Part shown: piece after piece, positions 15,917 to 25,028 of the stretch | Position numbering within the stretch: the first letter of the stretch is position 1 | Layout of the letters: every line of letters begins with the position of its first letter | NCBI GenBank assembly: GCA_050485905.1 | Contig: JBJHCH010000008.1 | Span: forward strand, 1-55,480 | DNA: 55,480 nt | DNA from: JAWLCA01 sp050485905 | Lineage (GTDB): Bacteria > Pseudomonadota > Alphaproteobacteria > Rhodobacterales > Rhodobacteraceae | Direction: 5' to 3' | Notes under the pieces: model-generated | The model's database searches: none | Seen by the model: the letters and a program-made list of their open reading frames with translations, nothing else | Told to the model about the DNA's origin: nothing | Translations under genes and position numbers: made by a program

Positions 15917-16164
15917 TGACGCCCGCCTCATCCCCCTGGCCAAGGGCCCGCGTACTCGAGGCCCGCGCCGTCATCGCCGACGTCGCGCATCACTCGGACC
16001 ACCTGGTCCGGCTCGCTTGCAATGTGCTGAGCGCGCATGGCGAGACCGAGGCCGAGCGTCGCGAGGCCCGCGCCCTCCTGTTCGTGATCGAGGCCCGCTG
16101 CCCGGCTAGGCATCGCCGTGCCCATCGCGCCGACCACGATGATGCGCCGGAGGTGCCCCGATGA
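15913..16164 (+). CDS. Small phage protein, unknown
   Basis: 83 residues, starting in an ATGATG that overlaps the stop of the HTH gene and ending four bases into the VRR-NUC gene, so tightly coupled to both. Mainly helical (LEARAVIADVAHHSDHLVRL, ETEAERREARALLFVIEA) and highly charged at the C-terminus. No recognised domain. The operon position suggests an early phage function. Confidence 0.6.
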   Translation: MMTPASSPWPRARVLEARAVIADVAHHSDHLVRLACNVLSAHGETEAERREARALLFVIEARCPARHRRAHRADHDDAPEVPR

Positions 16165-16556
16165 AGCGCCGCGGCACACCCGAGGCCGATCTGCAGCGCG
16201 CGGTGGTCCAGGCGCTGCGCTTTGCCCTGCCCCGCACGGCCATCATCCATCACTGCGCCAACGAGGTGACCGAGGCCGGGCCACGCGGCGCGAAACGTCA
16301 GGCGATCCTCGTCGGCATGGGCGTCCATCCCGGCTTCGCCGATCTGATGCTGCTCTGCGATGGCCGCGTTGTGTTCCTCGAACTGAAATCCCTCAAGGGG
16401 CGACTCAGCCCGGCGCAAGAGGCGTTTCGCGATGCCGTGCTGGCGCAGGGGCACGGCTGGGCGCTGGTGCGCTCGCTCGATGACGCGCTGGGCGCGCTGG
16501 CGGACCATGGGTTCACCACGCGTGTCGCGGCCCCGGTCCGGAGACCCGCGCCATGA
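16161..16556 (+). CDS. VRR-NUC domain nuclease
   Basis: 131-residue stand-alone VRR-NUC protein of the PD-(D/E)XK nuclease superfamily, as found near phage replication genes. It begins with PEADLQRAVVQALR, then has the metal site: Asp in HPGFADLMLL and ExK in VVFLELKSLKGRLS, followed by SPAQEAFRDAVLAQGHGWAL. All catalytic residues are kept. Likely a structure-specific (Holliday-junction-like) nuclease in phage DNA metabolism. It overlaps both neighbours by four bases. Confidence 0.85.
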   Translation: MKRRGTPEADLQRAVVQALRFALPRTAIIHHCANEVTEAGPRGAKRQAILVGMGVHPGFADLMLLCDGRVVFLELKSLKGRLSPAQEAFRDAVLAQGHGWALVRSLDDALGALADHGFTTRVAAPVRRPAP

Positions 16557-17590
16557 GCCACGAAGCCACCAACTGGGCCATCAAGCAGCGCGGGCTGAAG
16601 CCGACCACCAAGATCGTGCTCTGGCATCTCTGTGACCGGTTCAACCCGGACTACGGCTGCTTCCCCTCGCAGGACCGGCTGGCCGAGGATTGCGAGATCA
16701 GCCGGTCGACGCTGAACGAGCATCTCGGTCAGCTCGAGGCGGCAGGGCTCCTGCGCCGTGTCCCACGCCTGCATCCGATCACCAAGCGGCAGATGCCGAC
16801 CCGCTACATTCTGGGCTTCGAGCCGGGCTTCACACCGCATGTGCCAGACCCGTGTCCGGAAACCGGACATGGAAATCCGGACAACGGAGAAACCTGTTCA
16901 GAACCAGCGCCTTTCGAGGATGATGCGCCCGTCGATCCCGAGCCGTGTCCAGAAACCGGACACGGGTGTGGCGCCCATCCCGTGTCCGATATTGACCCCG
17001 ACCCGTGTCCGGAAAATGCCGAAAGCCGTGTCCGGAATCCGGACACTAACCCTGTAAGGGAACCTCTAAGTAAACCAGTAAAGGAGGAGGAGGGCGCGCA
17101 GGCGCGCGAGGCCATCTCCGAGGAGTTTTTCGGGGAACTGATCCGGGCGCTGGGCCTGGAACCGACTGCCCTGCCCGGCTGGTGGCAAGGATGGCCGCCC
17201 CGCGAACATATCAGACGCTGGCGCGACGATCTGGGGCTCGACGAGGACGCGATCCTCGCGGTGGCCGAAGCCTCAAGGCGTGATCATCCCGAACCGCCTG
17301 ATGGGCCCAAGGCGCTCGACCGCGCCATGCAGCGCGCCGCCCAGCGCCTGAAACAGACCAGTGCAGGCTCTGCCGCCACGGGCCCGATCAACGGCAACGG
17401 CCGATCCCGGCGAGGGAAACAAGACGCAGGCTCGCCACCCAGCGCCGACGAACTGGCGGCCTTCTACGCGGGTCTGGTCAATTCGGACAAGTTCCTGCCG
17501 CCCAGCATGATCAGCAATTCCATGCGCGATGCCATGCTGGCGCGCGGCCTGGTCTCGCCAGAGCGCTTGCGCGAACGGGGCGTGCAATGA
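16553..17590 (+). CDS. Phage replication initiator-like HTH protein
   Basis: 345 residues. The N-terminus is a winged helix of the HTH_36 kind (TTKIVLWHLCDRF, FPSQDRLAEDCEISRSTLNE, LGQLEAAGLLRRVPR). The middle (about residues 95-165) is a low-complexity linker with repeated PCPETGHG/PDPCPENA units. The C-terminal part (FFGELIRALGL, LPPSMISNSMRDAMLARGLV) is helical. This layout, an N-terminal DNA-binding domain with repeats in the middle of the gene, recalls lambda O-type initiators, and the linker DNA carries the candidate origin. The loader or helicase partner is not obvious nearby. Function is inferred. Confidence 0.7.
   Translation: MSHEATNWAIKQRGLKPTTKIVLWHLCDRFNPDYGCFPSQDRLAEDCEISRSTLNEHLGQLEAAGLLRRVPRLHPITKRQMPTRYILGFEPGFTPHVPDPCPETGHGNPDNGETCSEPAPFEDDAPVDPEPCPETGHGCGAHPVSDIDPDPCPENAESRVRNPDTNPVREPLSKPVKEEEGAQAREAISEEFFGELIRALGLEPTALPGWWQGWPPREHIRRWRDDLGLDEDAILAVAEASRRDHPEPPDGPKALDRAMQRAAQRLKQTSAGSAATGPINGNGRSRRGKQDAGSPPSADELAAFYAGLVNSDKFLPPSMISNSMRDAMLARGLVSPERLRERGVQ
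16850..17046 (+). repeat. Candidate origin iterons: six GTGTCC elements
   Basis: Inside the initiator gene. Full inverted repeats: CCGTGTCC-N7-GGACATGG at 16850-16872 (core TGTCCGGAAACCGGACA), CCGTGTCC-N7-GGACACGG at 16943-16965, and GTGTCCGGAATCCGGACAC at 17028-17046. Half sites: TCCGGACA at 16876-16883, CCGTGTCC at 16980-16987 and at 17003-17010. An AT-richer run follows at about 17046-17085, as expected for an unwinding element. Confidence 0.65.
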
Positions 17591-18369
17591 GCGGGGTGGA
17601 TCGACGGCTCGCGCGCATGTCGTTGCCCAGCGCAGCGCGCAGCAGAAAGGTCAAACGCGCTATGCCGGTGCAGCAGGCGCTGGAATGGGCGTTCCGAGTC
17701 GAGAAGGCCCAGCTCGAGCTTCCCCTGCCCCACGACGTGACCGAGGAAGGCTTCGGCTTTGGTCTCGAGTATGTCCTGCTGCAGCGCGCCGCGCTGGGCT
17801 GCAAGGTGGACGGCGGCCAACACAAGATCGGCGGATACACCCATGAGGATGCCGAGGTGATCGCCGCGACTGTCGCCGGGCTCCCCCAAAGTATGGGCGG
17901 AAAGCGCATGGCGATCCGGGTGGCGGAACTGGCGCGGGCCGGGCTGACGCCGGACTGGATGCCGGGTGCGGTGCCACGTTGCGTCCCGGTCGAGGTGAAG
18001 CGCAACCAGCATGGCGAACGGGCCAGCACCATCGTCGTGGGCACCGAGCGCATCCGTGTCCGCGGCGGCTCGCCCTCCGGCAGGTGGAAAACCATCGAAA
18101 TCCTTGCGTGCCCGGTTACCTTTTCCCCGCATCCCCACCAGATCGAGGCGGCCCGGCGGGCCTATGATGACTGGTGGAATGCGCTGGACTGGGTGCGGGA
18201 AGGGCTGGCCTCGAGCGGGATGCTGCGCGATAGCGAGGTGACAGGAGAGATGCCGAAAGCACGTCCGTGGACCAGCCGTCCGCGCAGCCGGTCCCCGCAA
18301 TGCGATGCATCTGGCGCTGACCTGGCCTGGCAACCCGGCTGTGTGGGGTCTCCCGCCCCCGACACATAA
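17587..18369 (+). CDS. Conserved-looking phage protein, unknown
   Basis: 260 residues. The ATG overlaps the initiator gene stop (ATGA), so it closes the early operon. Features: a basic N-terminus (RMSLPSAARSRKVKRAMPVQ), a helical block, KVDGGQHKIGGYTHEDAEVI, and an aromatic segment RRAYDDWWNALDWVREGL near the C-terminus. I cannot place it in a family. Its position before the cargo, at the end of the replication module, would suit an antiterminator or late regulator, but nothing in the sequence proves it. Confidence 0.6.
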   Translation: MSGVDRRLARMSLPSAARSRKVKRAMPVQQALEWAFRVEKAQLELPLPHDVTEEGFGFGLEYVLLQRAALGCKVDGGQHKIGGYTHEDAEVIAATVAGLPQSMGGKRMAIRVAELARAGLTPDWMPGAVPRCVPVEVKRNQHGERASTIVVGTERIRVRGGSPSGRWKTIEILACPVTFSPHPHQIEAARRAYDDWWNALDWVREGLASSGMLRDSEVTGEMPKARPWTSRPRSRSPQCDASGADLAWQPGCVGSPAPDT

Positions 18370-18503
18370 TGGGGCATCAGCGGTCAGTACCGCAAGATAA
18401 GCCGATTTGTTTTTGTATTGTTCTTGCGTTTGGGGAGCATCCCGCGCATTGTGTCAGAAATCGACCCAGGGGACGGGCGATACCCGACAGGAGCCGGCCA
18501 GAC

Positions 18504-19730
18504 ATGACCGAATTCGCGACATTGCTGCAGCAAGTGGGCTGGCCGGTGGCAGAGGCTGCCGCAAAGCTCGGATACTCCGAAGGCCACGTTTACCGCTGGA
18601 AACGTGGCGAAGAAACCCCGCGCGAAGGCGTCTTGCGCCTGCTGCGCCAGGAGACAGCCGCACGGCAGGCGCAGTTACCGGGCGGTGATTTCACCTTCAT
18701 TGATCTCTTTGCCGGGATTGGCGGTCTCAGACTGGCCATGCAGCAGGCAGGCGGCCGATGCGTCTTCACGTCCGAATGGGACAAGTTTGCCAGAACCACC
18801 TATCAGGCAAACTTTCCGGACAACCGGGAGCCGGAGGGTGACATCCGCCTCGTCAACGCAGATGATATTCCTGCGCATGATGTACTCGTAGCGGGATTTC
18901 CATGCCAGCCTTTCTCGATTGCCGGTGTGTCGAAAATGAATGCGCTGAATCGTAAGCACGGGTTTCTGAACGAGACACAGGGCACGCTGTTCTTCGATGT
19001 GCTGCGCATCCTGATGCATCACAGGCCAGCCGCCTTCCTGTTGGAGAACGTCAAGAACCTGAAGAGCCACGACAAGGGCAAGACCTTTGCCGTTATCAAG
19101 CGCTCACTGGAAGACGAGCTCGGCTACAAGCTGCACACCCGGATTATCGATGCAGCGCATTTCGTCCCGCAGCACCGCGAGCGTATCGTCATGGTCGGGT
19201 TTCGGGAGGACGTTCCGTTCTCCTTTGATGACATGATCATTCCTCCGCGTGGCCACCGCCGCATGCGCGATATCCTGCATCCGGAGAATGGTGCTGAGGC
19301 ACCGGAAAGCCATTACACTATCGGGCCGGATGCAGCGGTCGATCCGCGCTACACGCTGACCGACAAGCTCTGGGCCTATCTGCAGGGCTATGCTGCGAAG
19401 CACCGTGCGAAGGGAAATGGCTTTGGTTTTGGTCTGGTCGACGGCGACAGTATCGCGCGCACGCTCTCGGCCCGCTATTACAAGGATGGCTCGGAAATCC
19501 TGGTCAGCCAGGGCGAGAATCGCAACCCGCGCCGGCTGACTCCAAGGGAATGCGCACGTCTGATGGGCTACGGTGAGAATTTCCGCATTCCTGTTTCCGA
19601 CACGCAGGCCTATCGCCAGTTCGGCAATTCGGTAGCCGTTCCGGTCTTCGCCGAGGTATCGCGCGTCATGCGGCCGCATATCCTCGAGCTGGCTGGCACC
19701 GGAAACCGGCTGCTCGACAAAGTTGGCTGA
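18504..19730 (+). CDS. DNA cytosine-5 methyltransferase, EcoRII/Dcm type
   Basis: 408 residues from ATG 18504 after a CAGGAG site. An N-terminal HTH (WPVAEAAAKLGYSEGHVYRW) resembles that of M.EcoRII/Dcm. C5 motifs follow: I (FIDLFAGIGGLRLAMQQAG, residues 65-83), IV with the catalytic Cys134 (GFPCQPFSIAG), VI (ENV at 181-183), VIII (QHRERIVMVGF, from residue 223), IX-X (RLTPRECARLMGY, YRQFGNSVAVPV). It protects DNA from the neighbouring EcoRII-like nuclease. Its stop overlaps the TTG start of vsr. Probable target is CCWGG or similar, inferred from the companion families and not shown. Confidence 0.93.
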   Translation: MTEFATLLQQVGWPVAEAAAKLGYSEGHVYRWKRGEETPREGVLRLLRQETAARQAQLPGGDFTFIDLFAGIGGLRLAMQQAGGRCVFTSEWDKFARTTYQANFPDNREPEGDIRLVNADDIPAHDVLVAGFPCQPFSIAGVSKMNALNRKHGFLNETQGTLFFDVLRILMHHRPAAFLLENVKNLKSHDKGKTFAVIKRSLEDELGYKLHTRIIDAAHFVPQHRERIVMVGFREDVPFSFDDMIIPPRGHRRMRDILHPENGAEAPESHYTIGPDAAVDPRYTLTDKLWAYLQGYAAKHRAKGNGFGFGLVDGDSIARTLSARYYKDGSEILVSQGENRNPRRLTPRECARLMGYGENFRIPVSDTQAYRQFGNSVAVPVFAEVSRVMRPHILELAGTGNRLLDKVG

Positions 19731-20199
19731 CGTTCACGACAGGGAAACGCGCAGCCGGAACATGGCGGCGATCCGAGGACGGGACACAAAGCCAGAGCTC
19801 GTGCTGCGGCGCGGTCTTCATGCGCTGGGCTTTCGCTACCGGCTGCATGGCCGCAATCTCCCCGGCAGACCAGACATGGTGTTTCCGAAGTTTCAGGCGG
19901 TCCTCTTCGTCAATGGCTGCTTCTGGCACGGACACAGCTGCGACCAGTTTCGCTGGCCAAGAACGCGCGAAGCGTTCTGGCGCGACAAGATCGGGGCCAA
20001 TATTGCCCGTGACCAGCACGCCCTCATCGCACTGCAGGACGCCGGGTGGCGCACCGGCATCGTCTGGGAATGCGCGATCAAAGGCAGGGGCCGCCATGAG
20101 CCTGCAGCGCTGATTGCGGCTGTTGCGAACTGGCTGCGTTCGGGCGAGACTATCCTTGATCTGGGCGGGCACAGCGCCGTCACGGGTAAAGGGCACTGA
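19723..20199 (+). CDS. vsr: Very short patch repair endonuclease
   Basis: 158 residues starting at TTG 19723 inside the end of the methyltransferase gene; MADVHDRETRSRNMAAIRGR is the family's N-terminus, so the TTG is right. Vsr nicks 5' of T:G mismatches made by deamination of 5-methylcytosine. Catalytic Asp51 (GRPDMVFP), the zinc and active-site stretch LFVNGCFWHGHSC with His69 and His71, and RTREAFWRDKI are present. The length and all key residues fit an active enzyme. The dcm-vsr overlap matches the classic arrangement. Confidence 0.95.
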   Translation: MADVHDRETRSRNMAAIRGRDTKPELVLRRGLHALGFRYRLHGRNLPGRPDMVFPKFQAVLFVNGCFWHGHSCDQFRWPRTREAFWRDKIGANIARDQHALIALQDAGWRTGIVWECAIKGRGRHEPAALIAAVANWLRSGETILDLGGHSAVTGKGH

Positions 20200-21438
20200 A
20201 TGGCAGCACGTGGCTATCTTTCGCAGTATTTCGAAGGCGCAGGCGCCAAAGTACTGCGTGGAACCGAGATCGATCCGACTGTCTCGCGCGGGCACGAGTT
20301 TCAGGGCGTAGACGCGTTCCGCGTATTCCTCGGAACCCCTACTGAGAAGGAGCAGGTTCCCGTCACCTACATCTGGATGGATGACGAACAGGAAGAACCG
20401 GATCGCCTTGAATTGCATGGCACATGGTATGACAGCCGGCGCGGAAAAGGGCACCGGGGCCCCGAGTATCGCCTCTATTACCCGGCATCGGCTGAGCCAG
20501 TTGTGCACCGCGCCCGCGACGGGGATACGCTGTTTCTGTGCATGACTGCCCAGCGAAGGGTGCTGGCAATCCTCTGCCCTGCCGGCAGCAGCATTGAACA
20601 GAAACTGCTCTGGCTGTTCGGGCTCAGCCTGACAGACGGGTACGAGCTCAACCAGCGCGCGTTGCCCGCCGATGGCGGCCGCGACATCGATCTTGCGGCG
20701 AAATTCATCCTCGGTGAACTCGGGATCGAACCCGAAGAGCCTGAACCAGATGCGCTGGACAGGCAGGTTGATCGTTATGGGCTGAAGTTTCCAGGCACTG
20801 CGGAATTTTCGGCATTCGCCCGCAAGACTCTGAAGGGCATCGATCCGCGCGAGGATCCGGATGCTGCGCTGATCGCCTGGATGGAACATGAGGAAGCCCT
20901 GTTCCGCAGCCTTGAGCGGCGCATCGTCGCCGGGCGGCTGACCGAAGGGTTCAGTGACGGCGAAACGATCGACGTTGATGGGTTTCTGTCGTTTTCACTG
21001 TCAGTGCAGAACCGGCGCAAGTCGCGCGCGGGCTGGGCTTTCGGACATCATGTCGAGGCGATCCTGAAGGCACATGGGGTTCGCTATCGCCGCGAGGCCA
21101 CCACTGAAAAGCGCAATGCGGCGGATTTTCTGTTTCCAGGTGAGGCCGAGTATGCCGATCCGACATTTCCGGCAGCGCGGCTGTCGATGCTGGCCGTCAA
21201 GACCAGCTGCAAGGATCGATGGCGACAGGTTCTGGCAGAGGCCGATAGAATATCGCCGAAGCATCTGCTGACACTAGAGCCAGCAATTTCCGAGGCGCAG
21301 ACGAACGAAATGCAGGCGTCGCAACTTCGGCTGGTCTTGCCGGCTGCGCTGCACGAGACCTACCGGGAGCAGCAGCAAGCATGGCTGATGGATCTGGCTA
21401 GCTTTTTGAAATTGGTTAACAGGAGAGCACCGAGATGA
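20200..21438 (+). CDS. EcoRII-family type II restriction endonuclease
   Basis: 412 residues, beginning immediately after the vsr stop. The N-terminal effector domain matches EcoRII-N (RGYLSQYFEGAGAKVLRGTE, GHEFQGVDAFRVFLG). A linker follows, then the PD-(D/E)XK catalytic domain: WAFGHHVEAILKAHGVRYRR with Glu286, NAADFLFPG with Asp309, and LAVKTSCKDRW with Lys334, then HLLTLEPAISEAQTNEM. EcoRII is a type IIE enzyme needing two or more CCWGG sites. With the methyltransferase and Vsr genes it makes a full three-gene set on a prophage. Confidence 0.93.
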   Translation: MAARGYLSQYFEGAGAKVLRGTEIDPTVSRGHEFQGVDAFRVFLGTPTEKEQVPVTYIWMDDEQEEPDRLELHGTWYDSRRGKGHRGPEYRLYYPASAEPVVHRARDGDTLFLCMTAQRRVLAILCPAGSSIEQKLLWLFGLSLTDGYELNQRALPADGGRDIDLAAKFILGELGIEPEEPEPDALDRQVDRYGLKFPGTAEFSAFARKTLKGIDPREDPDAALIAWMEHEEALFRSLERRIVAGRLTEGFSDGETIDVDGFLSFSLSVQNRRKSRAGWAFGHHVEAILKAHGVRYRREATTEKRNAADFLFPGEAEYADPTFPAARLSMLAVKTSCKDRWRQVLAEADRISPKHLLTLEPAISEAQTNEMQASQLRLVLPAALHETYREQQQAWLMDLASFLKLVNRRAPR

Positions 21439-21651
21439 TGGTGAGAAGGGCGGGAAACTGACCTTCGCTGCAATAGCATGGCATGAGACGGCTTCCTCCA
21501 AAAGCAGACATTCGGCAGAGAGATTGGTACAGCAAGAGGGTGACTGTAAACTGGCCTCCGGAATCGCGTTGTAGAAACCGGCATCGCCCAAGGCGGGTCG
21601 TTCGTGTACTGAAGTCTTTGAGCATGGATTAGCAGAAAGGGCATAAGGGGT

Positions 21652-24600
21652 TTGACGGGTAGAAGCAATAATGTTGGTACACTCTTCGATATGGATGAAT
21701 CCGCGCCAACGATCGATATCAAGTTTGATCGCAGGCTGACGGTTTTAGGATCGCAGTTTGGCGCTATTATTGAGGCGATTGCAGAACCGGCGATTACCCG
21801 ACGGCTTAGAATAAGACCGTTTTCACAACGACACCTTGTCGGTGTCGTCGGCGAGGATCAGGACGGACGCGAAATCCTATTTCTTCCGCGTAAGACAACC
21901 TCATCTGTTCCGTTCGACACAGTGTATGTTTGCTCCTCGGCCGTTGATGTCGAGACCTTTGCCAAGAGGGCCTCTGATGCGCCACTCACACTACTTGCAC
22001 CCTTGCCGCTAAACCCGAAGAAAGATGCTGACGAAATCTCAAGACTCTGCAATGAGATTGGCTCCAGCTGGAGTGATGGCGTCGCTTTCGCAAAGGAGCA
22101 AACGGACGGCAATCAGGTCATCAAACCAGGTTTCCGCTCGCCTCAAATTGGCGCTCTACACGCTTTGCAGGCCCATTGGACCGTGTCCGAGAAGATCGCC
22201 ACAGTCGTTATGCCGACAGGAACCGGTAAGACGGAGACGATGATTGCAGCCGGTCTTCAAGAACGGGCAAAGTGCATTCTGGTGATCGTGCCAAGCGACG
22301 CGCTCCGAACACAGATTGCAAGTGCGTTCGAGCAACTTGGCATACTGACTAAAGCCGGCTTGATTGGTGAAGGTGCGCAATACCCAGTGGTATCGTTGTT
22401 GAGCAAGCGGCCAACGAGTGTCGAGGAAGCTCGTGGCCTGTTCGGCATTTCGAACGTCGTTGTCACGACGATGTCTATCGCCGCTGGTGTGTCGCCGGAA
22501 ATTAAAGCGGCAATGGCCGAGTGTACGTCGCATCTTTTCATCGATGAGGCTCACCATGTGGCTGCGAGGACTTGGCGCGAATTCAGGGAAGCGTTCGGCA
22601 ACGTCAAAATAGTTCAATTCACAGCAACGCCTTTCCGCAACGATGGAATGCGAGTCGATGGCAAGTTCATTTTTGTTTACCCGCTAGGACTGGCTCAAGC
22701 GGAGGGCTATTTCAGGAAAATCGACTATCAGCCCGTCGATGGGCTCGACCGAGAAGATATTGACGAACAAATCATCGAGAAAGTCGGTGAGGCTCTCGAA
22801 GCGGACGAGGCGAACGGATATCGCCACCTTGCAATGGCGCGGGGAAACAAGCGGACCCGAGCGGAAGAGTTGCATGAGAAGTATCGACGTCGTTGGCCTC
22901 AATACAATCCAGTCCTCCTGCACAGCGGTTTGAGCGCGACCGAGCAAGCTGATGCGATCGCGAAGTTACGAGCAGGCGAGCATCGCATCGTCGTTTGTGT
23001 CGATATGCTCGGCGAGGGTTTTGATCTGCCTGAGCTCAAGATTGCGGGATTGCATGATCCAAAGAAGTCTGAGGCTGTGACACTACAGTTCGTCGGTCGC
23101 TTCACGCGCACTCGCGACGATCTGGGTGAGGCAACCGTTATCGCCGCGGTGACGCGAGATGATGGAAGCCTCTTGGCAAGTTTGTTCGCTGAGGATGCAG
23201 ATTGGAACAAGCTCATCAATCAGATTGGTTCAAAAGCAACCGAGCGTGCCGTCCGACGCGAAGAGGTGTTCGAGGGCTTTGGGGGAATTGATGCAAAGAT
23301 ACCCTTGGAAACATTACGCCCGACCTTGGGGACGATTGTCTACAGGACAACCCAATCGCCTTGGGATCCAATTGGTGGCATTGAAAGGTTCGACCACCGT
23401 CAGCTGATCGTCGATGGTCCACACATCAATCACCACGATGCGCTGGCAATCTTCATCACCGAACGCGCCGATCTACCGAAATGGAGCCGGTTCAAAGGCA
23501 TCGCCGATGTAACCTACGATCTCTTCATCGTGCATTGGGATCAGGAGGCCGGTCTGCTCTATGTCTCGGCTTCGCATGATGATCGCCTGGATGATTTGGC
23601 CAAGGCGCTATGCGGTGACGATGCCGAACGAATTCGGGGAGAAGATATATTTCGGGTGCTCGATCCTTTACGGCGACCTGTGCTGAACACGCTGGGCTTG
23701 AGTGAGACGCGTCGCCGCAAGATCCGTTATTCTCAATATCAAGGCAGCGATATTGCTGACGAACTTCGGAGCCGAAGTGGGAACAGGACGCGCAGCAAGA
23801 CAAACCTGATGGTTGTCGGCTTCACTGACGATGGCAGGGTGTCGCTCGGCTGTTCGCGAAAGGGAAAGATCTGGGCGCAGGAGCGTACCAATGATTTCGG
23901 ACGCTGGATGGACTGGTGCCACGACCTCGGTCGTTCTCTTCTCAATGAGACGATCTCGACGGCCGGCATCATTGATCGCCTCATTCAGCCCGAGCTTGTC
24001 TCGGAGGTTCCCCAAAAGTCGCCAGTCGCAGTCGATTGGTATGAGGGGATGTCTGTCCTTGATGAGGATAGCTGGATTTTCACCATCAACGGCGAGCAGC
24101 ACTCCATTTATGACTGTGAACTGGAACTTTCATCGCATGACGCACAGGTCCGAATCGAGTTTGCGATTGTGGCAGGCACTAGGCGAGCAGATTTTACGAT
24201 GACGATCAACGACGAAGGCGTTCGATACGCGTTGAAAGAAGGTCAGTCTGCGTCAGCCGAAAAGAGTGCGGCGCCTGTGCCGCTGTCACGCTGGTTTCAT
24301 GAGTATCCCCCGACGATCTACTTCGCCGACGGTGATTCCCTTGTGGCGGATGAACTCTTTCCACTTCCCAATACGGAAGTGCCGTACTTCTCAGATGACC
24401 ATTTCGAGGTCTGGGATTGGACCGGTGTGGATATCCGCGTTGAATCGCTCGGACTTGAGCGACGGGCCGATAGTGTTCAAGCGCGGACAATCGAGCAGGT
24501 TCGCTCAGCTACGGGAAGCCACATCATATTTAATGATGATGGGACCGGTGAGGTCGCCGATGTCGTGGCTTTCGAGCAAGATGGCAATCACGTCACGGTG

Positions 24601-24978
24601 CGATTGTATCACTGTAAATATTCGTCCTCGGATGCGCCTGGTGCGAGGGTCGGCGACCTCTACGAGGTGTGTGGTCAAGCCCAACGGTCAGTTCGAAGGT
24701 GCGAACGACCACAGAGGTTGATCGATCGGTTGCTTAGGCGTGAAGGTGATCGTTTGCGAGCTGGCAAGCCAAGTCGTTTCGAAGAAGGCGGAGTTGACGA
24801 TTTGAAGGCCCTGCGCGCGCAGCGAAACCAGCTCGAATACCAATTCGAGATCTTTGTGGTCCAGCCAGGGTACTCGCTCGCGGCCAAGAATAGTACACAT
24901 TCACAAGTCTTGGCCTCAACGGAGTCATTCGTTGTTGATACCTTCGCGTCAAAATTTCGAATGATATGTAGCACATAG
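21652..24978 (+). CDS. DEAH helicase with nuclease-like C-terminus (defence candidate)
   Basis: 1108 residues from TTG 21652, preceded by AAAGG and AAGGGG; ATG 21691 is an alternative. Superfamily 2 core: Walker A MPTGTGKTET (188-194), DEAH 298-301, TATPFRNDG (from 324), then VCVDMLGEGFDLPELK and QFVGRFTRTRDD. A long middle region without recognised motifs follows. The last 150 residues contain NDDGTGEVADVVAFEQD and YHCKYSSSD, then GDLYEVCGQAQRSV, an Asp...(H)xK pattern like a degenerate Mrr/PD-(D/E)XK nuclease. The gene is less GC-rich than the phage genes, so probably acquired. The DUF4365-TPR gene follows 50 bp downstream in the same direction. Confidence 0.85.
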   Translation: MTGRSNNVGTLFDMDESAPTIDIKFDRRLTVLGSQFGAIIEAIAEPAITRRLRIRPFSQRHLVGVVGEDQDGREILFLPRKTTSSVPFDTVYVCSSAVDVETFAKRASDAPLTLLAPLPLNPKKDADEISRLCNEIGSSWSDGVAFAKEQTDGNQVIKPGFRSPQIGALHALQAHWTVSEKIATVVMPTGTGKTETMIAAGLQERAKCILVIVPSDALRTQIASAFEQLGILTKAGLIGEGAQYPVVSLLSKRPTSVEEARGLFGISNVVVTTMSIAAGVSPEIKAAMAECTSHLFIDEAHHVAARTWREFREAFGNVKIVQFTATPFRNDGMRVDGKFIFVYPLGLAQAEGYFRKIDYQPVDGLDREDIDEQIIEKVGEALEADEANGYRHLAMARGNKRTRAEELHEKYRRRWPQYNPVLLHSGLSATEQADAIAKLRAGEHRIVVCVDMLGEGFDLPELKIAGLHDPKKSEAVTLQFVGRFTRTRDDLGEATVIAAVTRDDGSLLASLFAEDADWNKLINQIGSKATERAVRREEVFEGFGGIDAKIPLETLRPTLGTIVYRTTQSPWDPIGGIERFDHRQLIVDGPHINHHDALAIFITERADLPKWSRFKGIADVTYDLFIVHWDQEAGLLYVSASHDDRLDDLAKALCGDDAERIRGEDIFRVLDPLRRPVLNTLGLSETRRRKIRYSQYQGSDIADELRSRSGNRTRSKTNLMVVGFTDDGRVSLGCSRKGKIWAQERTNDFGRWMDWCHDLGRSLLNETISTAGIIDRLIQPELVSEVPQKSPVAVDWYEGMSVLDEDSWIFTINGEQHSIYDCELELSSHDAQVRIEFAIVAGTRRADFTMTINDEGVRYALKEGQSASAEKSAAPVPLSRWFHEYPPTIYFADGDSLVADELFPLPNTEVPYFSDDHFEVWDWTGVDIRVESLGLERRADSVQARTIEQVRSATGSHIIFNDDGTGEVADVVAFEQDGNHVTVRLYHCKYSSSDAPGARVGDLYEVCGQAQRSVRRCERPQRLIDRLLRREGDRLRAGKPSRFEEGGVDDLKALRAQRNQLEYQFEIFVVQPGYSLAAKNSTHSQVLASTESFVVDTFASKFRMICST

Positions 24979-25028
24979 AAGAAGGCAGGCCTCTACGCAC
25001 GGTCTGCGGAACAGGTAGAAGATATGAG

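Noticed and set aside
16850..17046. CRISPR array
   Set aside because: The repeats are short, irregularly spaced, mostly palindromic and lie inside a coding frame; there are no unique spacers of constant length and no cas genes.
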